64,000 nucleotides of DNA. Source: Trematomus loennbergii (lineage: Eukaryota; Chordata; Actinopteri; Perciformes; Nototheniidae). The notes under the pieces were generated by a model. It was not told where the DNA came from. It made no database searches and saw only the letters and a list, made by a program, of their open reading frames with translations. The stretch lies in contig JAAOOA010000060.1 of the NCBI GenBank assembly GCA_012861695.1, forward strand, positions 2,324,071 to 2,388,070. The letters run 5' to 3'. Below are positions 22,591 through 33,127 of this stretch, piece after piece (positions within the stretch are counted from its first letter, which is position 1; every line of letters starts with the position of its first letter). The translations under genes and the position numbers were made by a program.

Positions 22591-23726
22591 GGAAAGGGTA
22601 TTCCTTTAGGGAGAACACTTCTTGTTTGTGATTGGTTGTTTTTTTGTTTTTGCTGCCAGTCAAGAAATTACGCTTCGTGATCGGTCAGCACCCGAGCGCA
22701 ACATGTCCCACACATCAACCGTTAGCTGTTAGCACACACTCAGAGCTCACAGCTCCTCATATCTGTTCAGAAACTGGACAAAAGTTAAACAAGTACAAAC
22801 CACAGACTGTCTATGTCATGGCGAATACAGTCGCTGCTTTATTTATGTCTGTATGACGTTGTTGTGAGTGTGGACGGAGCAGCTACAGGTTAGTTTAGCC
22901 TGATCGATCCGATTCCATTCAGAAAACACGCATTTTAAAAGCTTTTCGCCTGCCGTCTTGTCTGCAGACTTGTCAAGCATTAATTCATGGTTTTTACTAA
23001 CCGGTATCAGTATGTAGTTACTTCGGCATCACTTTGAAACGTGTATTACAATTAAATCACGGTCAATATGTTCATTTTGTTGTAGTTGGTATCTCCCATA
23101 GGATTTACATGGAGATACGCCCCGCCCCCTCTCCAGCGCGTCTTGTTTGAATGACAGGAGCAAACACAGCTGACAGCCGCCGTGAAACTAGAGCGATTAG
23201 AGCGATGCGAATATTGGGTAGTCTACCATCGTATTTACATGGAGATAAGCCCCTTAAAAACCATGAATTAATAAAGCATTAATTCATGTTTTTTTTCGCA
23301 TCGCTCTAATCGCTCGAGTTTCACCGCAGCTGTCAGTGTTTACTCCTGTCATTCAAACAAGACGTGCTGGAGAGGGGCGGATCGATCAGGCCTAAACTAA
23401 CCTGTAGCTGCTCCGTCCACACTCACAACAGCGTCATACAGACATAAATAAAGCAGCGACTGTATTCGCCATGACATAGACAGTCTGTGGTTTGTACTTG
23501 TTTAACTTTTGTCCAGTTTCTGAACAGATATGAGGAGCTGTGAGCTCTGTGTGCTAACAGCTAACGGTTGATGTGTTGGGACATGTTGCGCTGTCGGGTG
23601 CTGACCGATCACGAAGCGTCATTTCTTGACTGGCAGCAAAAACAACCAATCACAGCAGTGATCTGGCTGGCTCTGTCCAATCACAAACAAGAAGTGTTCT
23701 CCCTAAAGGAATACCCTTTCCGTCCA

Positions 23727-23880
23727 ATGTGAAATGCTGTTGTGTTTTCTGAAATGCTGTAGTGTTTTCTGAAATGCTGTAGTGTTTTCTGAAATGCTGT
23801 AGTGTTTTCTGAAATGCTGTAGTGTTTTCTGAAATGCTATGTGTTTTCTGAAATGCTGTGGTGTTTTCTGAAATGCCGTG
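23727..23880. repeat. 20-bp minisatellite, inverted partner array
   Basis: About eight units of gaaatgctgtagtgttttct, the reverse complement of the 22150-22590 unit. The unit number is much lower than in the partner array, so the two arrays have expanded or contracted independently. Confidence 0.9.
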
Positions 23881-24750
23881 GTGTCTTGCACTTCCGGGCC
23901 ACCGTACCTAACAACGTTGTCCATTTTAGACATAGACTTATTATATTTACAGTCCTTAATAACATTCATTTTCTGGGCTCAATGTGTGTCTTGGCCGTTT
24001 TCGTTGTGATCGCTAAATTCACCTTGTTTCCCCTCGTTTATAATATTATCAACGTTCCAAGCAAAGGAGTGCTTTTGTTTTGAAATCACTTCCGCGAGTT
24101 TCCAACCATACTCCTTCCGTTTCCACTATACTTTCTCTCACACATCCATGTATTCTTCTCTTGCATACATATATTGTCTTCATACATACATACATTCTTC
24201 TCTTGCATACATATATTGTCTTCATACATGCATATATTATATATTTATAATATTAAATGTAAACATTGAATGAATGTGCATGAGAGCAAAATGTATAAAT
24301 ATGAGCATTAAAATATATGAATATGAGAACAAAATGTAAAAATGTGTGAGTGACAATGTATGAATGTGTGCATTGAAATATGATAATATGAGAGCAGAAT
24401 GTGTGAGTGTAAATATATACGTGTGTGAGAGTGAAAATGTATGTATGTAAAAGGAGAATGTATGTGCGCGAGAGGACCAGTATGAATTATGGCCTGTACG
24501 GCCCCACATATACTTCACTTGCTTTATTTACGACTTTTTATTTTAATTGTACTGTTAACGTTACTTTCTGCAAATTCATTTGGTAGTCATATTTGCGGCA
24601 CATCTATGATAATAACTGGCTTTCAAGTGTTGTACATTACGTGAACACTGTTGCTAGGCAACTGACAACAAAATGTGTTTCTTTTTTCTTAGTTATTTCA
24701 ATAATAAAATAAAAATAAATGTTTCTTCATGTAATTATTTTATTTAAGAT

Positions 24751-24842
24751 CCTATGTTGCCCTCACTACATTTGCTTCAGAGAAATGCACAATCAATTGT
24801 GTAACATGAACTGTACCTATACTTAGTGAGGGCAACATATGA
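24751..24842. repeat. Small hairpin (MITE-like) in right arm
   Basis: The left stem cctatgttgccctcacta and the right stem tagtgagggcaacatatg enclose about 50 bp. No counterpart is visible in the left arm, so it is probably a small insertion. It could fold into a pre-miRNA-sized hairpin if transcribed. Confidence 0.6.
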
Positions 24843-25440
24843 TATTAAATTAAAAATGACATGAAGAAAAATGATATTTCCCCATTCCTAAACAACACTT
24901 CACCTGGCCTCCTATTGGTTGAGGGATTTTGAAATCCAAGCGTGGAGCAGAAATCTGAGAGCAGACATTTGACGAGCGCACAGAAACAGCCTGAGTGCGA
25001 GGAGAAGGTTTTAAGCTGGAACACGGGAAATCTGTGCAAGCAGCAATATATCTGAGTGCAAGCGTACAGTTTGAGCAAAAGCAGAGCAGATCTAAGCGCA
25101 AGCAGGCGGTATTTGAGTGCGAGGACAGGGCTTGATAGAAATAAATACAAATCTGAACGTGAAATCAATAAATTATGCTCTCAAATTGAAAGACCACGTT
25201 CTCGAATAAAGATAGATAATGATGATAATGAAACGCTATAGTATTATGGAGGTTATTCCCTATCTATCTATCTATCTATCTATTATTATCATTATAGAGG
25301 CTTGCTTGTCAACATCAAAGTATTTCTGCACTGATGGGCCATGTTAACAATACCGTGGTGTAACTGTCACGTTTGATGGGACAAATTGGTAACATCTTCA
25401 CGTCTCCCAGCGTTGTGAATCGTCACATTTTCAGGTATGG

Positions 25441-25486
25441 GTATGGAGAGGCACTACCTAGAGGAGGTAGAAACTGGCTCCTATGA
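25441..25486 (+). pseudogene. NLRC3-like C-terminal tail and stop
   Basis: Directly after the right copy of tcaggtatgg the frame interrupted at 16574 continues as YGEALPRGGRNWLL followed by TGA at 25484-25486. This short tail is the usual end of the LRR-only form of fish NLRC3-like proteins, with no B30.2 domain. The match in frame and sequence shows where the gene ended before the foldback element inserted. Confidence 0.78.
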
Positions 25487-26190
25487 CCTGAAACATCCAG
25501 AGCTGATAGACCCTGACTCTTCACACTGTCTGCAGTCAGCTGTAAGCATCAACACAAATGTTCCACAACTGAGAGGAAACCCCCCCTCAGTGGGTCAATG
25601 TTCATCGTGGAACCACCAACAGAAACAGAGTCGGGGGTCTAATTTTTACACCGATTTAGCACAGGAAGTGACATCATGAATAAATAAACTGATTCATATC
25701 CAGATGCTTCTATTGAGTCCTAGCAACGGCCAATCAGAAGAGCCTTTATCAGTTTGTTTTCTCCTGGACAATACAAATAAACATCAGCAGCAAGTCTAAT
25801 GTTGATTAGTTATTATAGATCAGATGATTAATAGGGATTAGTGATGAATAGTGCGCGTATATGTAGTTTAAAGGAGAATACTCATCTAAAAGAAATAGAA
25901 AAGATGGTCTGAGGCGGTTTGTAATGTTGGGGGATCAGAAGTTTCTTGATTAGGTTGCTTTTTTCTGCAACTCTGTCTATGACCAAGTCAGTAGAGGGAC
26001 AAGAGGATGTCTTTCTCTGTTGTCATAAGCATGAAAACAATGAGACTGTAACTGTCCGGCAGTGGGTGTCACCATCTGTCCTGGTTCTATCCTCAAACCC
26101 AACCTAAACAAATATAAAATTGATGTTAAAAAAAACGTGGTTTATTCAGCAAATTGTCTTACATCACCTGGTAATATCTATTCTATATAA
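25487..26190. other. Former NLR 3' flank, no other gene
   Basis: Sequence after the NLR stop codon. No open frame or repeat of known type is recognised. Confidence 0.5.
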
Positions 26191-26197
26191 TATGTAA

Positions 26198-26309
26198 GGG
26201 ATAATGTGCAGCGAGTCTCATCAAGAACCCTCCGCTTCTCGTCGGGCTCTCTGATCAGCCTGTCCGGTGTTCTTTTCCCCATAATGACCAAGTCGCTGCA
26301 CATTATCCC
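26198..26309. repeat. Short inverted repeat / hairpin
   Basis: gggataatgtgcagcga at 26198-26214 is exactly complementary to tcgctgcacattatccc at 26293-26309, with a ~78-bp GC-richer loop. This is probably a small foldback MITE. Confidence 0.75.
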
Positions 26310-27150
26310 GCTTATTACACGGCCATATACTAAACAAACTAACGACTCGACTCCCAATATTAATTGAAATGATTTTATTGACTTAAAAATTATCGTATTT
26401 CTTCCGCTAAGAAAAAAAAAACTCTGTTCCAGGGCGCACCAACGGCTGGAACTGCGACAACAACAACTTTATGGCAGCACTGTCCAACTCTGTTCACAGT
26501 TTCTGATCCACTAACAAGTCCCTAAACAATGCAGAGCCCACACCGTGTTCCTGTTAGTGTTTACTTCCTCTCTGCCTTCTTCTGATGTTTTATCTGACGT
26601 CCCTTGTAATAATAATAATAATAATCCCTTGACAGCGGCCTGTCTGTTCTGGATTAACAACGTGTCACGTGTTCTAAATTTACCCATCAGAATCGAGTAT
26701 TCAACTAAGCCATGAAATAATTGTTTATAATACTACTTTAATGAATTCTTAATACACAAGTAATACACTTTTGTTTGATATACCAGTTTTTATTAGACAT
26801 TACACCTCTCATGTAACAATTGTTTTATTTATTTTTTGCTTACATGAGCAGCACACACTAACTGGAACAACTAGGTTGAAAGGGAGCTTCTTGAATAAAC
26901 TTCTTCTCTATAGTACTCACCACCTCTTGCCCTGTACTCCTATGTGCCGCTGGTGGTGCTTTGCGCACGGACCAATTTCCCCAAATCTGTGGCGGAAGAT
27001 GTAAGGCGGGGCCTCTCATATGACGCACACCTGCACACTTGCTAGCGTGTTCCTCTCTTTGTTTTCCGAATGTCAGGAAGTATTCTTGACTCGCTTCTGA
27101 AGCAAGATGCTCGGCAGACATGTGCTACCAAGCAAGCGTACTCGCGATTG
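26310..27150. other. No gene recognised
   Basis: Contains an (A)n patch at 26410 and an (AAT)n patch near 26608. Open frames around 26771-27121 have no recognisable domain. Sequence near 27013 (ggggcctctcatatgacg) is a weak inverted match to 28030-28050 (taatacatgaggcccc), so a transposon may span the minisatellite. Confidence 0.4.
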
Positions 27151-27159
27151 AGAAACACC

Positions 27160-27975
27160 CAGAGTGTCCGTGGAGGACACGGGTCAGAGGGTCAGAGTGT
27201 CCATCGAGGACAGGGTCAGAGGGTCAGATTATCCGTGGAGGACGTGGTCAGAGTGTCCGTGGAGGACACGAATGAGAGTGTCCGTGGAGGACACGAATCA
27301 GAGGGTCAGAGTGTCCATCGAGGACAGGGTCAGAGGGTCAGAGTGTCCGTGGAGGACGTGGGTCAGAGTGTCCGTGGAGGACACGAATCAGAGGGTCAGA
27401 GTGTCCGTGGAGGACACGGGTCAGAGGGTCAGAGTGTCCATCGAGGACAGGGTCAGAGGGTCAGAATGTCCGTGGAGGACGTGGGTCAGAGTGTCCGTGG
27501 AGGACACAAATCAGAGGGTCAGAGTGTGCCGTGGAGGACAGGGTCAGAGTATCCGTGGAGGACGTGGGTCAGAGTGTCCGTGGAGGACACGGGTCAGAGG
27601 GTCAGAGTGTCCGTGGAGGACACAAATCAGAGGGTCAGAGTGTCCGTGGAGGACGTGGGTCAGAGTGTCCGTGGAGGACACGGGTCAGAGGGTCATAGTG
27701 TCCATCGAGGACAGGGTCAGAGGGTCAGAGTGTCCATGGAGGACGTGGGTCAGAGTGTCCGTGGAGGACACAAATCAGAGGGTCAGAGTGTCCGTGGAGG
27801 ACACGGGTCAGAGTATCCATGGAGGACGTGGGTCAGAGTGTCCGTGGAGGACACGGGTCAGAGGTCAGAGTGTCCGTGGAGGACGTGGGTCAGAGTGTCC
27901 GTGGAGGACACGAATCAGAGGGTCAGAGTGTCCGTGGAGGACGCGGGTCATAGGGTCAGAGTGTCCGTGGAGGAC
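27160..27975. repeat. GC-rich minisatellite (ggtcagagtgtccgtggagg)
   Basis: Tandem and higher-order units built from gggtcagagtgtccgtggag plus gacacg/gacgtg/gacagg endings and a variant unit with tccatcgaggacag. The array stays open in two plus-strand frames (27070-28038, 322 residues, and 27164-28045, 293 residues), giving repeats such as SVEDTGQRVRV and GSECPWRT. No start context, splice sites or homology support a real gene. Openness in two frames at once points to a repeat without stops rather than selection. Confidence 0.9.
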
Positions 27976-28230
27976 CGCACATTTTCCCATCAAGTTTGTT
28001 TTTTATGCAAAGATAGCTCAGGAATTGGCGTACGCTAATACATGAGGCCCCTGAGCAGCTTCAGTGGTGGCTTATCCCCGATAGATCCAAAGTTATTTCT
28101 GCATCCGTTCAATACGTTTAATTATACTTCGTCACATGCTTTGTGATTATACCAGGGAACAGGAGTGCCTCAGCACTTTGTGAGAGGTTCTGTGTGGTGT
28201 CCCATCAGGTGTTTGTTGCTCTCTGCTCAC

Positions 28231-28390
28231 CGTACTGCGTGATGAAGGCCAGGCAGCTGTCCACGATGATGGGGATGTCGTTCCTGCTCAGCTGCTGCTC
28301 CCTCAGCACGTTTCCCCCGCCGCCGCCCGCTGTATGTCCGAGAACCAGAGAGAGAAGTCTGAGCGCCCGACGCCCTGCAGGTGGAGCGTC
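28231..28390 (-). CDS. Orphan RhoGAP-type exon (ARAP-like)
   Basis: On the minus strand the acceptor ctccatcag (ending at 28391) and the donor gtgagc (starting at 28230) bound a 160-bp exon. Its 3' half encodes NVLREQQLSRNDIPIIVDSC, then LAFITQY. This is the opening of a RhoGAP domain in the style of ARAP proteins (Arf/Rho GAPs acting on small GTPases at membranes). Its 5' half, in a neighbouring frame, reads FSLWFSDIQRA, like the last helix of a PH domain, the domain that precedes RhoGAP in ARAPs. The two frames differ by one base in the G-rich run at about 28315-28328, so either the exon is damaged or the assembly lost a G. No adjoining exons were found, so it may be a stray duplicate exon or part of a gene with very long introns. 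The specific family is a guess. Confidence 0.5.
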
Positions 28391-28399
28391 CTGATGGAG

Positions 28400-29168
28400 A
28401 CACGAAACACCGTCACAACCAGCAGAGTCTAACTATTGCTAAAGGTGTAAATGTCATTCATATGCAGGCAGCTTGTCTGTGCTGAGGACCCTACTGTACA
28501 TTTCTATCATGAGACTTTGGGGTCTCAACATGTCGGGGTTCAGACCATAATGTCCAGCAGAAGAGGGAAGGCAGGTTTATCCAGCAGCTTCCAGTGGAGG
28601 CAGTTCAAAGTGCTCTACCGAAATGAAACACCTTGGGTTCAGGTTGTTTGTTTGGTTGTACATTTCCTCAGAATTGTAACTTTTTTTCATATCTTGACTT
28701 TTTTTTTTTTACTTTCCCTCAAAATTCTGTATTTTTCTCACATTTTTCTTTTTTTTGTTTGTTTGTACCCGTGTGTAGATTTGGTTTGCAGGTTAAAGAC
28801 CAGAAGGGATCCATTACGACACACAACAGTTAACAGAAGTACTAAAGAAATACATTTAGAAAGCACAAACTAAGCAATCCAGAAGGTGAATTAATAAATA
28901 AACGCTTCCATCTATTAACCTTTTTAAAGAACATCCAGAACATTCATCTGTTTGCATCTTGCAATTTATTTATCTAATATATCATATTCCATGTACTTGT
29001 ATATAGACTCTTCTTGCACTATTTCTATTTTATTTGTATTTTCTTGCACATCTCAGAATATCTCTTGAACTATTTTATCTGTTTTATTTGTTCTATGTCC
29101 TATATTCATGTTGCTCTGTTGGAGGAGGACTTCAGGTTTTCGAAGATCTACACTGTAGCTGCTGAGCA
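28400..29168. other. No gene recognised
   Basis: T-rich stretches (28680-28760) and unremarkable sequence. Open frames here are short and composition-driven. Confidence 0.4.
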
Positions 29169-29173
29169 CATGA

Positions 29174-30637
29174 TGTTACGATCTTGGATCCACAAGGATA
29201 AGGACTCAAATGCACTACCCGGGAGCCAAAGGTAAAGTATAATTGATATACTTTATTTGCAAAAAGGTAACAAAAGAAATACGCTCACAACGTGAGGAAC
29301 TAAACTTTACAAAGTTTCAAAAGCAAATAATGGGCTTTGAGTCAACAAAGCAAACACTGAAGAGCAGAGTTGTAGCATGGGAACAGGACAAGACGAACTG
29401 ACAACAAACAAAGGGAAACAGGGGAATATATACAGGAGATAACAAGGCAGAGGTGAAAACAACCAGGGGCGGGGCTGAAACTGATGAGAGCTGAGGCCTG
29501 TACTACGAAGCTGGATTTTCACTTAGCCGGCTAACTTCAGGGAAATCTCGGGCTTTCCGGTCCTACGACGCTGGTTCTCTTTTAGCAGGCTAGATTTCCA
29601 TGGTAACTTATGCTGAGCGGCAAACCTGCTCCGGAGCAGGTTAGGTGGCAGGCTAAGAGATCAACTCAGTGAAAGCACCGCCTGCTGACCAATCAAAGCT
29701 CCGTGTGCGGAGTTTAAAGCGATCAATTCATATTACAGGATAGAGGAAATACAGAAAAACTGCCGTTGCAGGATAGACGGCCGGCCAAAATCAACTGACT
29801 GTGAGAACGTGAAAATTAATAGAATATCCCCTCCCATCTTCAGAGCAATCTGACTATTATAACATTAGCGTTAAGAAAGCTTACTTAAATATCTGCCACG
29901 ACATAAGTAACCGGATCAGAGTAACATTAAGTACAGTCCGCGGCACTGTGAGTGCAGACGTCGATGTGTCCCATTATCATTCATATCATATCACATCATA
30001 ATGTATCATATATTTCCTTATTTGAGTCAGCTTCTTGAGCCGTATCTGGCCGTGCAACACTCACAGTGTCACATACTGTATGCAGAAGTATTATTTTAAG
30101 CAACACATTAAGTTGATGAAACACTCGAGTCAAATTCTCCTAATTAAAGTCAGATCCACTCGTGTCTTGGATGGGGCAGTGATTTCATAAACCTGTTAAT
30201 GTACGCATTCAAACACTTTTTCTTTTACCAGCTGTATTCACCTTGCAGGTGCAGCTATGTGGCTTTTATCCTGGATAAAGTGTTTAAGTCATGGATGTTT
30301 AAAGTTTAACTTCTTCATATTTGACTAATATTAAAGTTCACTTTTCATTCAGGAAGTATGACGCTGCGCTGTCAGTACGCTTGTCCGTGTTTGAGATTGG
30401 TCGAATGCTCCAAATACCACCCCTTTCATGTGAACGCGCACCTAACTAGATAGGACACGGCTGGCTTGAGCGATCCACTTGATAACCAGCGTCGTAGTAC
30501 AGTTTAGCCAGAGCGCGTATGTTTTGGATTGGGCCAACCGGCTAACTCAAACATATCCAGGTTAGGTTGAACCAGCTTCGTAGTACAGGCCTCAGGAGAA
30601 CACACTAGGAAAGACAACACAAGAAAACAACACAACA
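29174..30637 (-). mobile_element. Solo LTR split by a MITE
   Basis: Begins TGttacgatc at 29174 and ends cacaaCA at 30637, with a perfect 5-bp target duplication catga at 29169-29173 and 30638-30642. Without the nested MITE the LTR is about 360 bp. A tactttatttgc block near 29247 would give the poly(A) region if the element is in minus orientation, as in the LTRs at 35804 and 38445, which share its style (gacaaggaaaacaacaca-type ends). No internal region is present. Confidence 0.75.
29491..30595. mobile_element. Harbinger-like MITE with 24-bp terminal inverted repeats
   Basis: The left end ctgaggcctgtactacgaag and the right end cttcgtagtacaggcctcag are exact reverse complements, continuing inward as ctgg/ccag. 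A flanking gag on both sides may be a 3-bp target duplication. Secondary inverted matches lie just inside (ttagccggctaact near 29525, and gccaaccggctaactc near 30533). It has no coding capacity. The right half is also present at 775-1347. Assignment to Harbinger rests only on size and the possible 3-bp duplication. Confidence 0.8.
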
Positions 30638-30642
30638 CATGA

Positions 30643-31005
30643 TCAACTCAGCATTGTATGGACATTGCAGTGGTGAACAGCTTCCTTCTCCACAAGGAGC
30701 TGTACAAGATGAAGAGTGACCCCAGCAGGACAAAGCCACACACACAGAAGACTTTCAGGGAGCAGCTTGCTGCAGAAATGTTGGAATATGCTGAAGGCTC
30801 TGCACCTCCACCACCCCCCCACCACTCACATGCGGGCCCATGTTTTATGGGAAAGATGTCCGTATCAGGAAGTACTGCAGGAACTGCCATGATGCTGGCA
30901 AAAAGAGGGTGAAGACACCTTGGCACTGCGTGAAGTGCCAGGTCCCTCTGTGCTTGAATATCAAAAATAATTGTTACCAGGAGTGGCATGCCAAAATATT
31001 GTAAC
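30643..31005 (+). pseudogene. piggyBac transposase C-terminal fragment
   Basis: The plus-strand frame encodes MDIAVVNSFLLHKELYKMKS, then TQKTFREQLAAEML. After a frame change near 30850 it reads RKYCRNCHDAGKKRV, then WHCVKCQVPLCL and CYQEWHAKIL, then a stop at 31003-31005. These are the end of the RNase-H-like transposase core and the C-terminal cysteine-rich domain that binds the transposon ends in piggyBac proteins. The whole N-terminal part, including the first catalytic Asp residues, is absent. The 3' terminal region of the same element continues to 33127. Confidence 0.82.
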
Positions 31006-31471
31006 ATTCAGGAGGTAAGTATAAAGTTTTACATTCAGGAGGTAAGTATAAAGTCTACCTATCTAGAGTGTGGTTTTATTGTATAGTGTGTTTGTAAAAT
31101 GTTTAAAATAAATCTGTAAAATGTTTGAAATAAACAGTTGTATTTGGATGGAATGAATACCTATAGTGATAATTCAAAGTAATAAAATGATTTTTACAGT
31201 GAAAAAGGTCAAATGGAACTGATGGTTCCCAAATTACCCAGAGGTGAGTCCGTCTGGACTTTATTTTTCTAAACCTCTCTAAAAAGGTCAAATTTCACTT
31301 GTTTTGCATCAATCTTGATACAGGGTACTTGTTAGTAGTAATTCCTATAATTCCTATAGTTTGGATTCCTAAAGCTTTTAGTCTACTAACCCATCATTCA
31401 AGGGTGGTTTTCACTATAAGTAATGTTTTTTTTTAGGCGGAGATTAGAATTTACATGTTTTAACTATGTTC

Positions 31472-32928
31472 CAGAGGTGGGAGTAAGTCCTGTATGTGCA
31501 AGTCATGAGCAAGTCTCAAGTCTTGACCTACAAGTATCAAGCAAGTCCCAAGTCACTGTGGTGAGAGTCAAGCAAGTCAAGTCAAGTCATTGCTCAGGTC
31601 AAGCAAGTCAAGTCAAGTCATTGCTCAGGTCAAGCAAGTCAAGTCAAGTCATACAAATTCTGATGAATAAGCCCAGTTTCCGCATTTAAATCAGTTAAAA
31701 GACAGTGGTTATGAAAATGGATTTAACCCACACTATGATCTTCATTACATACACAGTTAATCATTTGAAATCTAATTTAGACCGATGACAATCATATTAG
31801 ATCAATATTAACCCTAAAACTGCAGACAATATAGCTAGGACTCAATCAAAAGTCTGTTCAAAAAGGCAGAATTCCAGGTAAGAAAATCGTATATGGCATT
31901 TGCCATTACACATATTTAATTTAAATGTCTGTTAACACTAGAACCGCCAACAGCATCAGCACCTACATAGATATCATTTTCAAATCATTTAATTTGTTCC
32001 TCTTCATAATTTCCTTATAAACTAAGTAGGATGATTTCAAACTCACTTAATTGGGTTAATTTAGAAATTGCTTCAGTTTATCATCATAACAGATCAAAAG
32101 TTCAGATTCATTTTACAATAAATCAAGGAATGATGCACTTCTACAAACAAACACAACATAATTAAAACATTTAAACAAACTACTAAAAGTAGATGAACAA
32201 CATTATTCAAACGTTTACAGTAACTTCTGATAATAACACAGGGGAAATAAACGAGGCATCTCTTTTCCTCTCTCTCTCTCCCTCTCCTGACAGCCCGTCA
32301 GTATCAGGGTTAGTCAAAATGAATCCCTTGGCGGTTCAGTGTTCATTTACCGTTTTGTCTTCTCTTTGTAATGCTTAATCGATTTGAAACCAAGTCTAAC
32401 GTAGCTTACACTTAACGTTAGCTTTCTAGCTAACACAACACATTCACGCACCTTTCTCTGTGGGTTTTTTTGTAGTGACGAATGAAGTTGGATGTTGTGG
32501 TGGTCATGTCACTGATCTTTATGCTACAGACCCTGCATACCGCTGTTCTCTTCTTATTATCGACAACATAATCCTTGAATCCAAACTTCACTGTTTTTGG
32601 AGTAACGCTAGCCGCTGCCATGTTAACTGACACTCCTGCCGTCTAGTGGGTTGCAAGGTTTGCACGCACAGCGCTATAATCACCCAATCACATTTCGAAA
32701 AAACTAAATGTAATATCTCAATACAAAACAAACGCAAATATTTAATTAAAGAAAGTCAAGTCCTTTCAAGTCATCTGTCTCAAGCTTAAGTCAAGTCTCA
32801 AGTCATGAATACCAAGTCAAAGTCAAGTCAAGTCTTTTATCAATGTTAGTCAAGCAAGTCTCAAGTCCAAAAATATGCGACTCGAGTCCGACTCGAGTCA
32901 AGTCATGTGACTCGAGTCCCCACCTCTG
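31472..32928 (-). mobile_element. hAT element nested in the piggyBac remnant
   Basis: Termini cagaggtgggagtaagtc (31472) and gactcgagtccccacctctg (ending 32928) are inverted over the first ten bases. Flanks ctatgttc and ttatgttc are an 8-bp target duplication with one mismatch, as in hAT transposons. Subterminal regions are packed with caagtc/gacttg repeats, likely transposase-binding sites. Only the first transposase exon is left (see 32430-32633). Confidence 0.85.
32430..32633 (-). pseudogene. BED-type zinc-finger exon of the nested hAT transposase
   Basis: The minus-strand frame begins MSVNMAAASVTPKTVKFGFK and contains CRVCSIKISDMTTTTSNFIR followed by HYKKTHRE. The C-x2-C and H-x4-H residues form a BED zinc finger, the DNA-binding N-terminus of hAT transposases. 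A stop codon (or a lost splice donor) follows, and the catalytic domain is absent from the element. Confidence 0.75.
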
Positions 32929-33127
32929 TTATGTTCCATATAAATTTACTTTAAAATAAAAACATCTATATTGATTCTGACAGTTGTACATCCAACTCAG
33001 AGATGTAACCTTGCTTTGAGAAAAAAGATTATTAATTTACCTCTTTTAGAAGTGAAGATATAGTCTTTGTTGTGTTAGTGGCATTTTCCAGCCTGAAACC
33101 TGAAAAACAGGCTCATGGCTTAAGAGG

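Larger units (their letters stand above)
22124..23909. mobile_element. Foldback element with mirrored 20-bp tandem repeats
   Basis: The tips are inverted repeats: tacggtggcccggaagtgca at 22127 and its complement tgcacttccgggccaccgta ending about 23909. Next inside, tandem 20-bp units (22150-22590) are mirrored by ~8 inverted units (23727-23880). Then ~300 bp of unique arm (22589-22905) is mirrored at 23385-23740. A further inner inverted pair lies at about 23110-23215 and 23297-23385. The host sequence on either side (aatctcc / cctaacaacg) is contiguous in the related copy at 41805. No protein is encoded apart from repeat-derived frames. Confidence 0.8.
16575..25440. mobile_element. Giant nested inverted-repeat (foldback) element, ~8.9 kb
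   Basis: The sequence tcaggtatgg occurs on both sides (16565-16574 and 25431-25440), so a 7-10 bp target duplication is likely. Matching inverted arms, left to right: 16596-16830 with 25200-25433, 16830-17110 with 24895-25180, 17240-17711 with 24105-24510, 18718-18935 with 23907-24108, and 18940-19140 with 21890-22100. The loop is about 19140-21890. The right arm is interrupted by a second foldback element (22124-23909), and the left arm has ~1 kb (17712-18717) lacking in the right. No transposase frame is recognisable. Long inverted repeats with a 7-10 bp duplication would fit a Mutator-like or other foldback transposon, but the family is not established. Confidence 0.82.
31006..33127 (+). 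mobile_element. piggyBac element 3' region, interrupted by a hAT
   Basis: Downstream of the transposase fragment the sequence matches, inverted, the non-autonomous copies at 8859, 12173 and 57472. Examples are aaaaaggtcaaatggaact (31205), ttaggcggagattagaattt (31435), tgattctgaca (32972) and cctgaaaaacaggctcatgg (33100). It ends gcttaagagg followed by TTAA at 33128-33131. This links the small TTAA elements of the window to a piggyBac parent. A hAT element occupies 31472-32928. Confidence 0.78.

Noticed and set aside
22067..22680. Two overlapping ~180-residue frames with repeating HFTK/SISENAAAF units
   Set aside because: A 20-bp tandem repeat cycles through all frames, so openness is automatic. 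There are no start or splice signals.
26858..27121. 87-residue minus-strand frame
   Set aside because: No recognisable motif, no splice context, and it abuts the minisatellite and a possible transposon end.
27070..28045. 322- and 293-residue repeat proteins
   Set aside because: Minisatellite open in two frames; nothing indicates translation.
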